A stretch of 64,000 bases of DNA from assembly GCA_946480815.1 (NCBI GenBank), contig CAMLLB010000004.1, positions 69,908 through 133,907 of the forward strand, written 5' to 3'. Positions 51,973 through 61,282 of this stretch are shown in pieces (the stretch's first letter is position 1; every line of letters begins with the position of its first letter). Under the pieces are notes generated by a model. The model was given only the letters and a program-made list of their open reading frames with translations. It ran no database searches and was not told the origin of the DNA. This DNA is from an uncultured Flavobacteriales bacterium (lineage in GTDB: Bacteria; Bacteroidota; Bacteroidia; Flavobacteriales; Crocinitomicaceae). A program made the position numbers and the translations under genes.

Positions 51973-53223
51973 TTAGTTGGCAGAATCCGGCTTCACATCA
52001 TAAATCAATTCCGAAATATTCTCCTCCTTAAAATAAGTCCGTGCAATCTCCTGTAGCTCCTCGCTTGTCAGCTTATCAATACTCCCATACATCTCCTGGA
52101 TCGTATCGATCTGGTTAAATAGTAATAACGATTTCCCCAAGCCTTGCATCAGCCCCAAATTAGAATCCAGGGACAAGGCAATATGCCCCTTCAATTGTTC
52201 TTTTGCCTGCTGCAATTGTTTCGCTGTCAAGGGAATTTCACGCAGTTTCTTTAATTCTGCGTATATGATCCGGATCGTTTTTGCAAGGTACTTCTGATCT
52301 GTCCCAAAGTAAATGGACCAATATCCCAGGTCGGGATAAGGAGAATACTGCGCTTCGATATTATAGGTATATCCGTATTTCTCACGAACAGAAAGAATCA
52401 GGCGCGAATTCATTGCCGGGCCGCCAAGAACATTGGTAAGCAAGGTCATTCCTCTCCGATGTTCGCTGTTATATCCCGGGGCAATTCCGCCAATAATGGC
52501 ATGTGCCTGGTAATTCCCCTCTTCTACTCGTTTCTTCACCGGAGCATAGGTATCAAATGTTCTTGGGATTGCTTTTGTCTTACCGGAAGGCATGGAATGA
52601 AAATACTTTTCCAAACATTTTACCAATGTATTCAATGGAATATCTCCAACAAATGAGATCACCGCATTTTCTGTAAAAAAGAACTTATCTACGTAATTTT
52701 TGAGCGAATCTCTACCGAAAGACAGGACAGACTCGGGTGTTCCCAAAATATTATTTCCCAAAGGGTGATTTGGGAAGATCAGTGCTTCATAATCATCAAA
52801 AATCTTATCACTCGGATTGTCCAGGTATGAATTCAATTCGTCCAAAACGATTTCCTTTTCCTTTTGAATTTCCTTTTCCGGAAAGTTGCTGTTGATCGCT
52901 ATATCAGAAAGCAGTTCAGCCGCTCTGTTCAAGTGTGTCTTAACGAAGGATGCATACAGGCAAATCTCTTCCTTGGTAGTATACGCATTCAGTTCCCCTC
53001 CCACAGAATCCAGGCGTGATAAAATATGGAAAGCCTTCCGTTTTTCAGTTCCTTTGAAAATGCTGTGCTCCAGGAAATGAGCCAATCCGACTTCGTGATC
53101 TTCTTCAAACCTGGAACCGGCAAGGACCGTAACTCCCAAATGAGCAACCGGTGAACCAGTGTGCAGATAAACCAATCTCAGCCCGTTTGAAAGGGTGTAA
53201 ATATGCGGTAATAATTCTATCAT
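51973..53223 (-). CDS. M16-family zinc peptidase (processing-peptidase-like)
   Basis: 416 residues, one-chain M16B peptidase. The inverted zinc motif HxxEH is HFLEH (49-53), with the distal Glu in the ISDIAINSNF-EKEIQKEKEIVLDELN region. The second, non-catalytic half has the usual GGPAMNSRLILSVREKYGYTYNIEA segment. No signal peptide, so cytosolic, like YmxG/PqqL-type single-chain enzymes. It follows pdxH after three bases on the same strand; a functional link is not evident. Confidence 0.92.
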   Translation of the reverse strand: MIELLPHIYTLSNGLRLVYLHTGSPVAHLGVTVLAGSRFEEDHEVGLAHFLEHSIFKGTEKRKAFHILSRLDSVGGELNAYTTKEEICLYASFVKTHLNRAAELLSDIAINSNFPEKEIQKEKEIVLDELNSYLDNPSDKIFDDYEALIFPNHPLGNNILGTPESVLSFGRDSLKNYVDKFFFTENAVISFVGDIPLNTLVKCLEKYFHSMPSGKTKAIPRTFDTYAPVKKRVEEGNYQAHAIIGGIAPGYNSEHRRGMTLLTNVLGGPAMNSRLILSVREKYGYTYNIEAQYSPYPDLGYWSIYFGTDQKYLAKTIRIIYAELKKLREIPLTAKQLQQAKEQLKGHIALSLDSNLGLMQGLGKSLLLFNQIDTIQEMYGSIDKLTSEELQEIARTYFKEENISELIYDVKPDSAN

Positions 53224-53226
53224 TCA

Positions 53227-53874
53227 TTAAGGATTCTTGCGGTATAATTCCCAAGAGTTGTCCGGTTTCAAATTAAAAACAATGCGATCATGTAATCGGG
53301 ATGGTCTTCCCTGCCAAAACTCAACGTTAACGGGTCTAATCAAATAGCCTCCCCAATGCTCCGGTCTTGGAACAAAATCGGGGAACTTCTCCGCATATTC
53401 TGCAACCCGTTTTTCGAGTTCCTCTCTTGAACCAAGCAATTCACTTTGGTGGGATGCCCACGCACCTAACTTGCTTCCTCTCGGACGTGATTCAAAATAC
53501 GCGTCACTCATTTCGGATGGAACCTTTTCAGCAAAACCGGTGATACTGATTTGTCTTTCCAGTTCCGGCCAATACAACAAAGCGTTCACCTGCGGATTTG
53601 CTTCGATCGCTTTTCCTTTATCACTGGAGTAATTGGTATAAAACACAATTCCTTCTTCGAGTAATTCCCTCCAATAAACTACCCGTGCCCTTGGAAATCC
53701 ATTCAGCCCCAAGGTTGAAAGGGTCATGGCATTGGGTTCTGTTGCAGGTTTTTCAATTGCTTCTCTCAGCCAACGTGCCAAAAGCGCAAAAGGTTCATCA
53801 CCAAAATGATCTTCCAGTTTCCCTTTATCAAATTGGTGATGATCGTTTCGAATTACATCGAGGAAATTGTCCAT
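53227..53874 (-). CDS. pdxH: Pyridoxamine/pyridoxine 5'-phosphate oxidase
   Basis: FMN-dependent final step of PLP formation and salvage, 215 residues, normal length. Conserved segments are PNAMTLSTLGLNGFPRARVVYWREL, FYTNYSSDKGKAIEANP (FMN-phosphate contacts), SRPRGSKLGAWASHQSE and the C-terminal WGGYLIRPVNVEFWQGRPSRLHDR. It lies between the DUF4494 and M16 genes, with 3-base gaps, so the three are co-transcribed. Confidence 0.96.
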   Translation of the reverse strand: MDNFLDVIRNDHHQFDKGKLEDHFGDEPFALLARWLREAIEKPATEPNAMTLSTLGLNGFPRARVVYWRELLEEGIVFYTNYSSDKGKAIEANPQVNALLYWPELERQISITGFAEKVPSEMSDAYFESRPRGSKLGAWASHQSELLGSREELEKRVAEYAEKFPDFVPRPEHWGGYLIRPVNVEFWQGRPSRLHDRIVFNLKPDNSWELYRKNP

Positions 53875-53877
53875 TTC

Positions 53878-54480
53878 TTATTCTTCTTCTCCGAATTGGT
53901 CATCGATCACCGAATCTTCATCATCTTCAAACTCATCCACATCCGATCCCGGTGCAGAAAACACAGTTTTAGTACCCATTGCATGTTCAGCAACTTCTGC
54001 CTTCACTTGTTTTTCGAAATCCACTGCCACGCGATCTTCACCTTCATCTCCAAAAGGGAATACATCCACGATCGGGGAAATTGTAATGGAAGGAATCACA
54101 TAATCAATCATCATCCCACCCAGGCTCTCTTTTAAACGCTCGTAAGCATCTTTTACAGAATGCGCAGTTACGATGAAGTTTTGAGATACTTTTTTCGCTT
54201 TCGCTCCTTCTTCACCACCGTCACCTCCGGCTTCGTAAGTGATTTTGCATTTGTACCAAACATCTGCATCCTCATAATGGAAGATATCGTGGAAATCTGT
54301 ACGGGAAATTCCTGTAACAACGAACTCTCCGCGAATCAAACTTCCTAATTCTTCGTAAATGCGTGCTTCCGCATCCGTGAAAGTCATTGCCGCAACCAAA
54401 TACGGCTCTGAAACGCGTTTGAAAGTACCATCTTCCAATTGCTTTGTATATTTAACCTTAACGGTAAACCAACTGTTCAT
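53878..54480 (-). CDS. DUF4494 domain-containing protein
   Basis: 200 residues. The N-terminal 150 match the DUF4494 pattern found in Bacteroidota (WFTVKVKYTKQLEDGTFKRVSEPYLVAAMTFTDAEARIYEEL ... VWYKCKITYE). The C-terminus is very acidic (DEFEDDEDSVIDDQFGEEE). Cytosolic; function unknown. First gene of the DUF4494-pdxH-M16 cluster. Confidence 0.88.
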   Translation of the reverse strand: MNSWFTVKVKYTKQLEDGTFKRVSEPYLVAAMTFTDAEARIYEELGSLIRGEFVVTGISRTDFHDIFHYEDADVWYKCKITYEAGGDGGEEGAKAKKVSQNFIVTAHSVKDAYERLKESLGGMMIDYVIPSITISPIVDVFPFGDEGEDRVAVDFEKQVKAEVAEHAMGTKTVFSAPGSDVDEFEDDEDSVIDDQFGEEE

Positions 54481-54568
54481 TCAATCAAAATTTTAGAGAA
54501 ACAAAAATACGACTAATTCAAAATTTAAAGTGCAAAATTCAAAAGTTATAACGTTAAAAAAAGGAATT

Positions 54569-54650
54569 GTGGCTTCGACTCCGCTCAACCACCTTTTCAA
54601 TTGATCTTTGCTACAAAATTATTAGGTCACTGAGCGCAGTCGAAGTGACC
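54569..54650. repeat. Inverted pair of the dispersed CTTCGACT repeat
   Basis: GGCTTCGACTCCGCTCAACC (54571-54590) faces its inverted relative at 54625-54650 (CACTGAGCGCAGTCGAAGTG). Diverged copies of the family at 7791-7864 and 26955-27074. Confidence 0.75.
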
Positions 54651-55733
54651 TTAATCCCGGTAAATCTGTCCGTTATACAAAATAATCACAGCCCGGTTCT
54701 TCAATTGCACCATGACACCATGGCCATTGATAATAAATTCCGTATCATTGATCGAGGTGACTTCTTTGTAAACTCCTCCTATAGAAGCTCCTACTCCACC
54801 CATGAGTGTTCTGAAAGCAACGACATCATTTTTCATCTGCCATTCTTTCACCACAAAATTTGCCAGGTTTTTCTTTTCTCCTTTGTAAAATTGGTACGTT
54901 GTATTTGCATCTCCCCAAACAACCAGGTCGTCTTTCGCATCCCAAAACTGGGCAAAGGAACTCAGGGTTTCGTATTTTCCTCTTCCATAATATTTCAGAT
55001 TCCCCTGCAAATCTTCATATGCAACAAAGCCTCTTCCGGCCTTAACTTTCGGTGATCTGAATTCTTCTACATCGAAAAATTCCCCATCCTGGAAAACAGC
55101 AAATGTGCGGGTTTGGGGATCATTAAATCCAAGAATATCCGTTCCGGCAAAAAATTCAAAATCTGTCCCGTTGTAGGTTCCGATATCATAAATCTGCCCC
55201 TTATAGAAAACCTTGTAAATATCTCCGTTATCCTTAAACACGACCAGGTTATCTCCCTGAACAACGGGAACCGGAAGCCCTGTCGTACTTTGAACCAATG
55301 TTGAAATTTTACCCTGGTAAACCACATTCAGTGCATTGTAACGCGTATCCTGGAATGTGATCAGTGAATCGGTAACCCAATAATCTGCACCGAAGGACGT
55401 CAGGTTATGCGGTTTTCCGTTTTCATAATAATAAAGCAACTGGCCGATATTCCATGCCGCCATGTGGTCCGAGATCTTGAATGTTGCGGGTTGATTGGTC
55501 ATTACCCTGGAAAAGGTTCCGTCATAGATCTTAAAATCACGCTGATTGTTGTAATACGCAATCACTTCATCGCCATAAGCAATCCCGGTTACAGCCTGAT
55601 GGTCAATCTGGTTAAAATATCCGTCTTTGAACGAGTGAAAAAAATTGTTGTAGTCCATGTAGGCAAAAACTGTCTGTTTTTGAGCAAAAAGACTGCTTGA
55701 GAAAAGCAAAAAACCAATAGTCCATAATTTCAT
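54651..55733 (-). CDS. Exported protein of unknown function, propeller-like
   Basis: 360 residues with a signal peptide (KLWTIGFLLFSSSLFAQK) from the start at 55733. The mature chain consists of repeating short beta segments with aromatic/Gly turns, roughly every 40-45 residues (VFKDNGDIYKVFYKGQIYDIGTYNGTDFEFFAG; VFQDGEFFDVEEFRSPKVKAGRGFVAYEDLQG), as expected for a beta-propeller. There is no T9SS tail, so it is probably periplasmic. Family not recognised. Confidence 0.7.
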   Translation of the reverse strand: MKLWTIGFLLFSSSLFAQKQTVFAYMDYNNFFHSFKDGYFNQIDHQAVTGIAYGDEVIAYYNNQRDFKIYDGTFSRVMTNQPATFKISDHMAAWNIGQLLYYYENGKPHNLTSFGADYWVTDSLITFQDTRYNALNVVYQGKISTLVQSTTGLPVPVVQGDNLVVFKDNGDIYKVFYKGQIYDIGTYNGTDFEFFAGTDILGFNDPQTRTFAVFQDGEFFDVEEFRSPKVKAGRGFVAYEDLQGNLKYYGRGKYETLSSFAQFWDAKDDLVVWGDANTTYQFYKGEKKNLANFVVKEWQMKNDVVAFRTLMGGVGASIGGVYKEVTSINDTEFIINGHGVMVQLKNRAVIILYNGQIYRD

Positions 55734-55765
55734 AGTCCCGAATTTAGCAAAAACCATGCTAACTA

Positions 55766-55834
55766 ATTACGAATTACGAATGTCAAATTACGAATTAACC
55801 TGCATTCGGGATTAGGAATTCGGAATTCGTAATT
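55766..55834. repeat. ATTACGAATT short repeats
   Basis: ATTACGAATT occurs at 55766 and 55787, ATTACGAATG at 55773, and the inverted AATTCGTAATT at 55824, between divergent genes. A small AT-rich palindromic cluster. Confidence 0.5.
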
Positions 55835-55935
55835 AACAAAAGCCGTTCGTCCAGTTTTCTGTCCGAAATTCACCTAAATGGTTGTAAAGCAATTTTTGTT
55901 GTTATTTTCGTGGCAAACAAGTCGAAAAATTCAAC

Positions 55936-57402
55936 ATGAAAAAAAGTCTTTTTACTGCATTGTTGCTTTCTTCTTCGATTACCGGCTTTTCACAGGAAAA
56001 AGTAAAGTACATCGAATATGATCTGGCAAATGGAATGCATGTTATTTTACATGAAGAACACGCTACTCCGATTGTAGCCGTTTCAGTAATGTACCACGTA
56101 GGTTCTAAAAACGAAAATCCTTCAAGAACAGGATTCGCACACTTTTTTGAACATTTATTATTTGAAGGTTCCACAAATATCAAACGAGGAGAATACTCCG
56201 AATTAGTTGAGAAAAACGGTGGGGCATTGAATGCGAATACCAGCCAGGACAGAACGTATTACTACGAAATCCTTCCTTCCAACCAGTTGGAATTGGGATT
56301 GTGGCTGGAAAGTGAGCGTTTATTGCACGCAAAAGTCGATCAAACGGGTGTGGAAACACAACGTGAGGTTGTAAAGGAAGAAAAAAGACAGCGTGTAGAC
56401 AATCAGCCTTACGCTACGTTTATGGAGAACTTGTTCAAAATGGCTTACAAGAACCATCCTTACCGTTGGGTCCCAATTGGAAGTATGGAAGATTTGAATG
56501 CTGCACAGGAAATCGATTATATTAATTTCTACCACACATTCTACGTTCCTTCAAATGCAATTCTTTCTATTGCAGGAGATATCAATATCGAACAAACAAA
56601 AAAGTGGATTGATAAGTATTTTGCTTCCGTTCCGAAAGGACAAGCAATCAACCTGTTCCGCGATTTCGAAAACCTGGGAGAAGGTGAATTCAAAACGAAA
56701 TACGGTGTAGAGAAAATGGCCTTTGATGCGAAAAACTTCAATAACCCGACAGATGCGAAAGCAAAAGAATTGTTGAAGAAATACGCTGCAATGCCATGCG
56801 ACATTCCAAAGCCAAATCCTGCATTTGAAGCGATTTCCGGTGTTCAAAGAGAAACTGTTTACGATAACATCCAGTTGCCTGCCGTATTTATGGGATACAA
56901 GTTCCCGAAAGAAACGGATAAGGATTTCGCTGCGATCGAAATGTTAAACGCTGTTTTATCCGGAAGTAATTCTTCCCGTATGAATAAAGACATCGTTGAG
57001 AAAAAACAACAGGCTGTTGCTGCTTTCTCTTTCGCATTCAACATGGAAGATCCGGGGTTAGGGATCGTTGCTGCTATTGCTGCGAATGGAACAAAGGTGG
57101 AAGATTTGGAAAAATCATTGGATGAAGAGATCAAATCGATCCAGGATAACTTAATTTCTGAAGAGGAGTTCCAGGCCGTTCGCAATCAATTTGAAAACCA
57201 AATTGTAAGTTCCAACTCAACAGTAGCAGGAATTGCTGAGAACCTGGCTCAAAACAAAATGTATTTCGGAAGTACAGAGCTGATCAACAAGCAAATGGAA
57301 ATCTACATGAGCATTACACGTGAAGATATTCAGCGTGTTGCTAAGAAGTACCTGACTCAGGACAACCGAATCATTTTACATTATTTACCAAAGGCAAACT
57401 AA
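55936..57402 (+). CDS. M16-family zinc peptidase, catalytic subunit, exported
   Basis: 488 residues with a signal peptide (KKSLFTALLLSSSITGFSQE). Inverted zinc motif HFFEH (69-73), followed by ALNANTSQDRTYYYE and the distal Glu helix (VETQREVVKEEKRQRVDN). M16B architecture. It is followed after 10 bases by a larger M16-like gene without the zinc motif, so the two probably make a periplasmic active/inactive heterodimer. A GTTG-N18-TATTTTCG promoter is likely at 55881-55910. Confidence 0.93.
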   Translation: MKKSLFTALLLSSSITGFSQEKVKYIEYDLANGMHVILHEEHATPIVAVSVMYHVGSKNENPSRTGFAHFFEHLLFEGSTNIKRGEYSELVEKNGGALNANTSQDRTYYYEILPSNQLELGLWLESERLLHAKVDQTGVETQREVVKEEKRQRVDNQPYATFMENLFKMAYKNHPYRWVPIGSMEDLNAAQEIDYINFYHTFYVPSNAILSIAGDINIEQTKKWIDKYFASVPKGQAINLFRDFENLGEGEFKTKYGVEKMAFDAKNFNNPTDAKAKELLKKYAAMPCDIPKPNPAFEAISGVQRETVYDNIQLPAVFMGYKFPKETDKDFAAIEMLNAVLSGSNSSRMNKDIVEKKQQAVAAFSFAFNMEDPGLGIVAAIAANGTKVEDLEKSLDEEIKSIQDNLISEEEFQAVRNQFENQIVSSNSTVAGIAENLAQNKMYFGSTELINKQMEIYMSITREDIQRVAKKYLTQDNRIILHYLPKAN

Positions 57403-57412
57403 CAGAATAATC

Positions 57413-59494
57413 ATGAAAAAGTTAATTACACTTGTTGCCCTAACGGCATTTACAGGGGTTTACGGACAGCAAATTGATCGTTCTGTAAGACCTGCTGCAG
57501 CTGCGGCACCAACTATTAATATCAAAAACTCGGAGGTTTTCAAATTAAGTAACGGGATCACCGTTATCCTTTCCGAAAATCACAAACTACCACGCGTTTC
57601 TTTCTCGCTTACAATGGGTGCTTCACCGATGATCGAAGGTTCAAAAGCAGGAACAAACAACATGATGGGACAATTATTGACTTCCGGAACTGCAAAGCGT
57701 TCAAAAGACGTATTGGACAAGGAAGTAGATAATATGGGAGCAGATCTGAGCGCCGATGGTCATTCTGTTTACTTCTCCTGTTTGACAAAACACATGGAAA
57801 CAGGATTGGACATCATGCAGGATGTAACCATGAATGCTGCTTTCCCGCAGAGTGAATTTGATCGTATCAAGAAGCAAAACGAATCCGGATTGTTGTCTGC
57901 GAAGTCAGATCCGAACACGATGGCTACCAATGCAGAATCAAAGATCGATTTCCCGAACCACCCGCTTGGTGAAGTAATGGATGAAACTACTTTGGCTGCA
58001 ATCACCTTGGACGATGTGAAAAACAACTACAAGCAAATCTTTACTCCAAACGGAGCATACCTTGTAATTGTAGGAGATATCACGAAGGATAATGCAATGA
58101 AAATGGCTGAGAAGTATTTCGGAGCATGGAAAGGCGGACAAGCTTACAAAGAAGATTTCGGAACAGGATTGAAAGCAAAAGGAAACCGTGTAATCTTTGT
58201 GAACAAACCGGGAGCTGTACAATCGGTAATCTCCATCACTTTCCCGATCGAAATGAAACCGGGAGCTCCTGATCAAATTGCTTTGAATGTAATGAACAGC
58301 ATTTTGGGTGGTGGCTCTTTCGGAGCACGCATCATGCAAAATTTACGTGAAGACAAAGCATACACTTATGGCGCTTACACTTCCTTTGAAGTTACAAGAG
58401 ACGGAAGCTGGTTCGGTACATCCGGAAGCTTCAGAAATGAAGTAACTGACTCTGCTATTGTACAATTGCTTGCCGAGATCACAAAGATCAGTGACAGTTA
58501 TGTAACAGATGATGAATTAAACCTTGCGAAATCTGCTATGGCAGGAAGCTTTGCACGTTCGTTGGAAAGACCTCAGACAATTGCCCGTTTTGCGTTGAAT
58601 ATCATCCGTGATAACCTTCCGGCTGATTACTACCAAACCTATTTGAAGCGTTTGGATGCAATTTCAAAAGACGATGTATTGACAGTAGCTCAGAAGTACT
58701 TCAAGAACGGATTCAACATTGTTGTTGTAGGAAACGAAGATATTTTACCAAAATTGAAAGTATTCGACAGTGATGGTGTAATCGAAAAATTAGATCCGTT
58801 CGGAAATCCTGTAAAGGAAATGAAGAAGGCAGATATTACTGCTGATCAATTGATCGAAAGATATATCAACACGGTTACTAAAACTGCTTCTGCAAAGGAT
58901 TTGGCTAAGAAGATGAAGAAAGTAAAATCAGTAGTTAAGAAAATTGAACTTTCTTCTCCTCAAATTCCTGTAGTTATTACTATGACAGATGCTTTTGTTG
59001 CTCCAAATAAGGAAGCAATGAAAATTGAAGCTCAGGGAATGGTTTTCCAAAGTTCCAATTATGACGGAACAAAAGGTTCCGAAATGAACATGCAAACCGG
59101 TAAGAAAGCAATGACAGCTGAAGAGTTAGCTGCTAAAAAGAAAAGTGAAGGACTTTTCCCTGAAGCAACATACAAAACTTCCGGAATGAAATACGAGATC
59201 AAAGGAATTGAAACAATCGCAGGAAAAGACTATTATGTTCTTACAACGAACGATGGTGAAAAAGAATCCTTCGATTACTTTGATGCAGCTACGAACCTGA
59301 AGTTCAAAACGGTTTCTATCACCAAACAAGGTGAAGAAACAATGGAATCCACAATCATGTATGATGATTACAAGGATGTGAACGGTTTCTTGTTTGCACA
59401 CAAATTAACTCAGGTGATGGGTGAAATGACTCTTTCCGGAGTTGTAAACACAATTGAGTTCAACGGAGAAGTTGATAAAGCATTGTTTGAGTAA
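57413..59494 (+). CDS. M16-family peptidase-like protein, non-catalytic subunit, exported
   Basis: 693 residues with a signal peptide (KKLITLVALTAFTGVYGQQ). The M16 fold is clear (NGITVILSENHKLPRVSFSLTMGASP; NAYLVIVGDITKDNAMKMAEKYFGAW-like segment; GGGSFGARIMQNLREDKAYTYGAY). At the zinc-motif position it reads GTNNMMGQLLTSGT, so it cannot bind zinc in the usual way. The extra C-terminal part (about 500-693) is a beta-rich domain that may act in substrate binding (GMKYEIKGIETIAGKDYYVL). It is the second gene of the pair. Confidence 0.9.
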   Translation: MKKLITLVALTAFTGVYGQQIDRSVRPAAAAAPTINIKNSEVFKLSNGITVILSENHKLPRVSFSLTMGASPMIEGSKAGTNNMMGQLLTSGTAKRSKDVLDKEVDNMGADLSADGHSVYFSCLTKHMETGLDIMQDVTMNAAFPQSEFDRIKKQNESGLLSAKSDPNTMATNAESKIDFPNHPLGEVMDETTLAAITLDDVKNNYKQIFTPNGAYLVIVGDITKDNAMKMAEKYFGAWKGGQAYKEDFGTGLKAKGNRVIFVNKPGAVQSVISITFPIEMKPGAPDQIALNVMNSILGGGSFGARIMQNLREDKAYTYGAYTSFEVTRDGSWFGTSGSFRNEVTDSAIVQLLAEITKISDSYVTDDELNLAKSAMAGSFARSLERPQTIARFALNIIRDNLPADYYQTYLKRLDAISKDDVLTVAQKYFKNGFNIVVVGNEDILPKLKVFDSDGVIEKLDPFGNPVKEMKKADITADQLIERYINTVTKTASAKDLAKKMKKVKSVVKKIELSSPQIPVVITMTDAFVAPNKEAMKIEAQGMVFQSSNYDGTKGSEMNMQTGKKAMTAEELAAKKKSEGLFPEATYKTSGMKYEIKGIETIAGKDYYVLTTNDGEKESFDYFDAATNLKFKTVSITKQGEETMESTIMYDDYKDVNGFLFAHKLTQVMGEMTLSGVVNTIEFNGEVDKALFE

Positions 59495-59555
59495 GAGATC
59501 AGCCGTGGCTGATCGATATTAAACATGCGTTAGTGCAGTTTTCGATTTAAAATAA

Positions 59556-59592
59556 AATCCCGTCCCGGCTAAACCGGGACGGGATTTTTTTA
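59556..59592 (+). terminator. Intrinsic terminator of the M16 pair
   Basis: ATCCCGTCCCGG pairs with CCGGGACGGGAT around a 5-base loop, then a T run. Confidence 0.9.
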
Positions 59593-59654
59593 TTTATTCC
59601 CAACCAAAACAAATCCGATCTCGTTTGGACTCTTATAACACAAACCTTTGATTT

Positions 59655-61163
59655 ATGAGAGCCATTATTACTTCGATTACTTTTTTCTGTTGTTTATCTG
59701 CTTCTGCCCAAAACATTCTTTTGAACGGAGGTTTCGGTTATGACGGATTTACCTATGTCGAAAATACTTCGATAGTAAGCAAAGTTGTTTTGAATCCGGA
59801 TGGCAGCATTATCAGCGCAGGACGTAAATTCGTACCAGGCGGATCCAACCTGGTGCTGACAAAACATGACGCGATCGGCACGCAAGATATGACGTTCGGA
59901 ACAAGTGGAATTGCACTTACTGCTATTCAGGTTGGTATTGATATTCACGATGTACAATTACAAAATGACGGAAAAATACTTGTTGTCGGATCAACCGACA
60001 CCGGTTTAGAGTCCGCACCGGGAATTCCGATTCTTTACGCATTCGTTGTACGTTATCACCCGAACGGAATTATCGACTCCAGTTTTGCAACCAACGGAAT
60101 TTTTATCGAAACAAATTATAACCAAAGTGAGTTCAACTCAGTCATCGTACAAAGTGACCAGTCATTGCTTTTGGTAAGCTATGCAGATGGCATTTCCTAT
60201 TACACCAAACTGACTACAGGAGGAACTCTTGACACCTCTTTCGGGACCAATGGGATTCGTGCAATAAGCGACCTCAGTACGTTCTTTTTCTTTAACCGTG
60301 GAGCTATTTCCCTGGCAGACGGTTCAATTTTAACATATGGGACGAATGCTACGGGTTCTTCAGGGGCTAAATTATCTTGTATTAAAACCAACGCTTCCGG
60401 AGATTTGATTACTTCTTTCGGGCAGAATGGGATTGTATCTATTGACAGTGATACTAACACAAATGCATTTGAAATGCTGTCAAAAGCCCAGGAATTATCC
60501 GATGGGAAAATCATTTTGTCCGGAGGGTCTAGCTCTGCACACAGGGTAATTCTTAAACTAAAAGCGGACGGAACTCCTGACAGTACTTTCGCTACAAATG
60601 GTATTTTAATTCATTCGCGTCCTTCTGTAGATATGGTGGTTCAACCTACCGGGAAAATTCTGATCGGTGGAACCCAACAGGTCCAGCAATCCGATTATGG
60701 TTTCATTATTACCCGATTCAACACTGATGGAACGATCGATAATAGCTTTAATACAACCGGCGATTTTGAATTCGACATTTCAGATGGATTTGAAATGATG
60801 GGATGCATGATGCTAACAAGTCCGGATCACTTGCTGATCGGCGGAAAAACAGATTATATCGATATGTTTTCTGACTTTCTTTTAGCAGAGATTAATATGA
60901 GTGAATCTTTGGGATTGACGGCGAACAAATCCGACGAATTTTCCATTTACCCGAATCCTTTCTCTGACAAAGTGACTATTTCAATTGAAGATAAATCCGT
61001 TACAACTATTGAATTAACTGATGCTATGGGAAGAATCATTGGAAATTACCCCGTAAACAAGACCACTGTTTTGTCTTTGGAAAACCTGGAAGCAGGCGTA
61101 TATCATCTTGTTTTCACCAATGATCAGCAGAAAGTTATCAGTAAGAAATTGATCAAACAATAA
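59655..61163 (+). CDS. T9SS cargo protein with delta-60 repeats, copy 1
   Basis: 502 residues: signal peptide (about 1-18), then roughly seven repeats of about 50-60 residues with the delta-60 signature (LDTSFGTNGI, DSSFATNGI, DGKILVVGS, DNSFNTTGDF), which should fold as a beta-propeller. A type A T9SS sorting domain ends it (about 430-502, IYPNPFSDKVTISI ... GVYHLVF). It is followed by a close paralogue, so the pair is a tandem duplication. Surface or secreted; ligand unknown. Confidence 0.9.
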   Translation: MRAIITSITFFCCLSASAQNILLNGGFGYDGFTYVENTSIVSKVVLNPDGSIISAGRKFVPGGSNLVLTKHDAIGTQDMTFGTSGIALTAIQVGIDIHDVQLQNDGKILVVGSTDTGLESAPGIPILYAFVVRYHPNGIIDSSFATNGIFIETNYNQSEFNSVIVQSDQSLLLVSYADGISYYTKLTTGGTLDTSFGTNGIRAISDLSTFFFFNRGAISLADGSILTYGTNATGSSGAKLSCIKTNASGDLITSFGQNGIVSIDSDTNTNAFEMLSKAQELSDGKIILSGGSSSAHRVILKLKADGTPDSTFATNGILIHSRPSVDMVVQPTGKILIGGTQQVQQSDYGFIITRFNTDGTIDNSFNTTGDFEFDISDGFEMMGCMMLTSPDHLLIGGKTDYIDMFSDFLLAEINMSESLGLTANKSDEFSIYPNPFSDKVTISIEDKSVTTIELTDAMGRIIGNYPVNKTTVLSLENLEAGVYHLVFTNDQQKVISKKLIKQ

Positions 61164-61182
61164 TCATTGATTCACGGAACGT

Positions 61183-61214
61183 ATGTAGGCACGCGATGCA
61201 TCGCATGCCTACAT
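61183..61214. repeat. 32-base palindrome, ATGTAGGCA...TGCCTACAT
   Basis: Arms ATGTAGGCACGCGATG / CATCGCATGCCTACAT, one mismatch. Same family as 21237-21272; ends also shared with 33772-33803. Located between the two delta-60 genes. Confidence 0.7.
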
Positions 61215-61282
61215 GATTTTTATTTGTCTGACAACCTTCGTATTTTTCAGTTGTATTAAGGAAACACAAAACTTATTACAAT

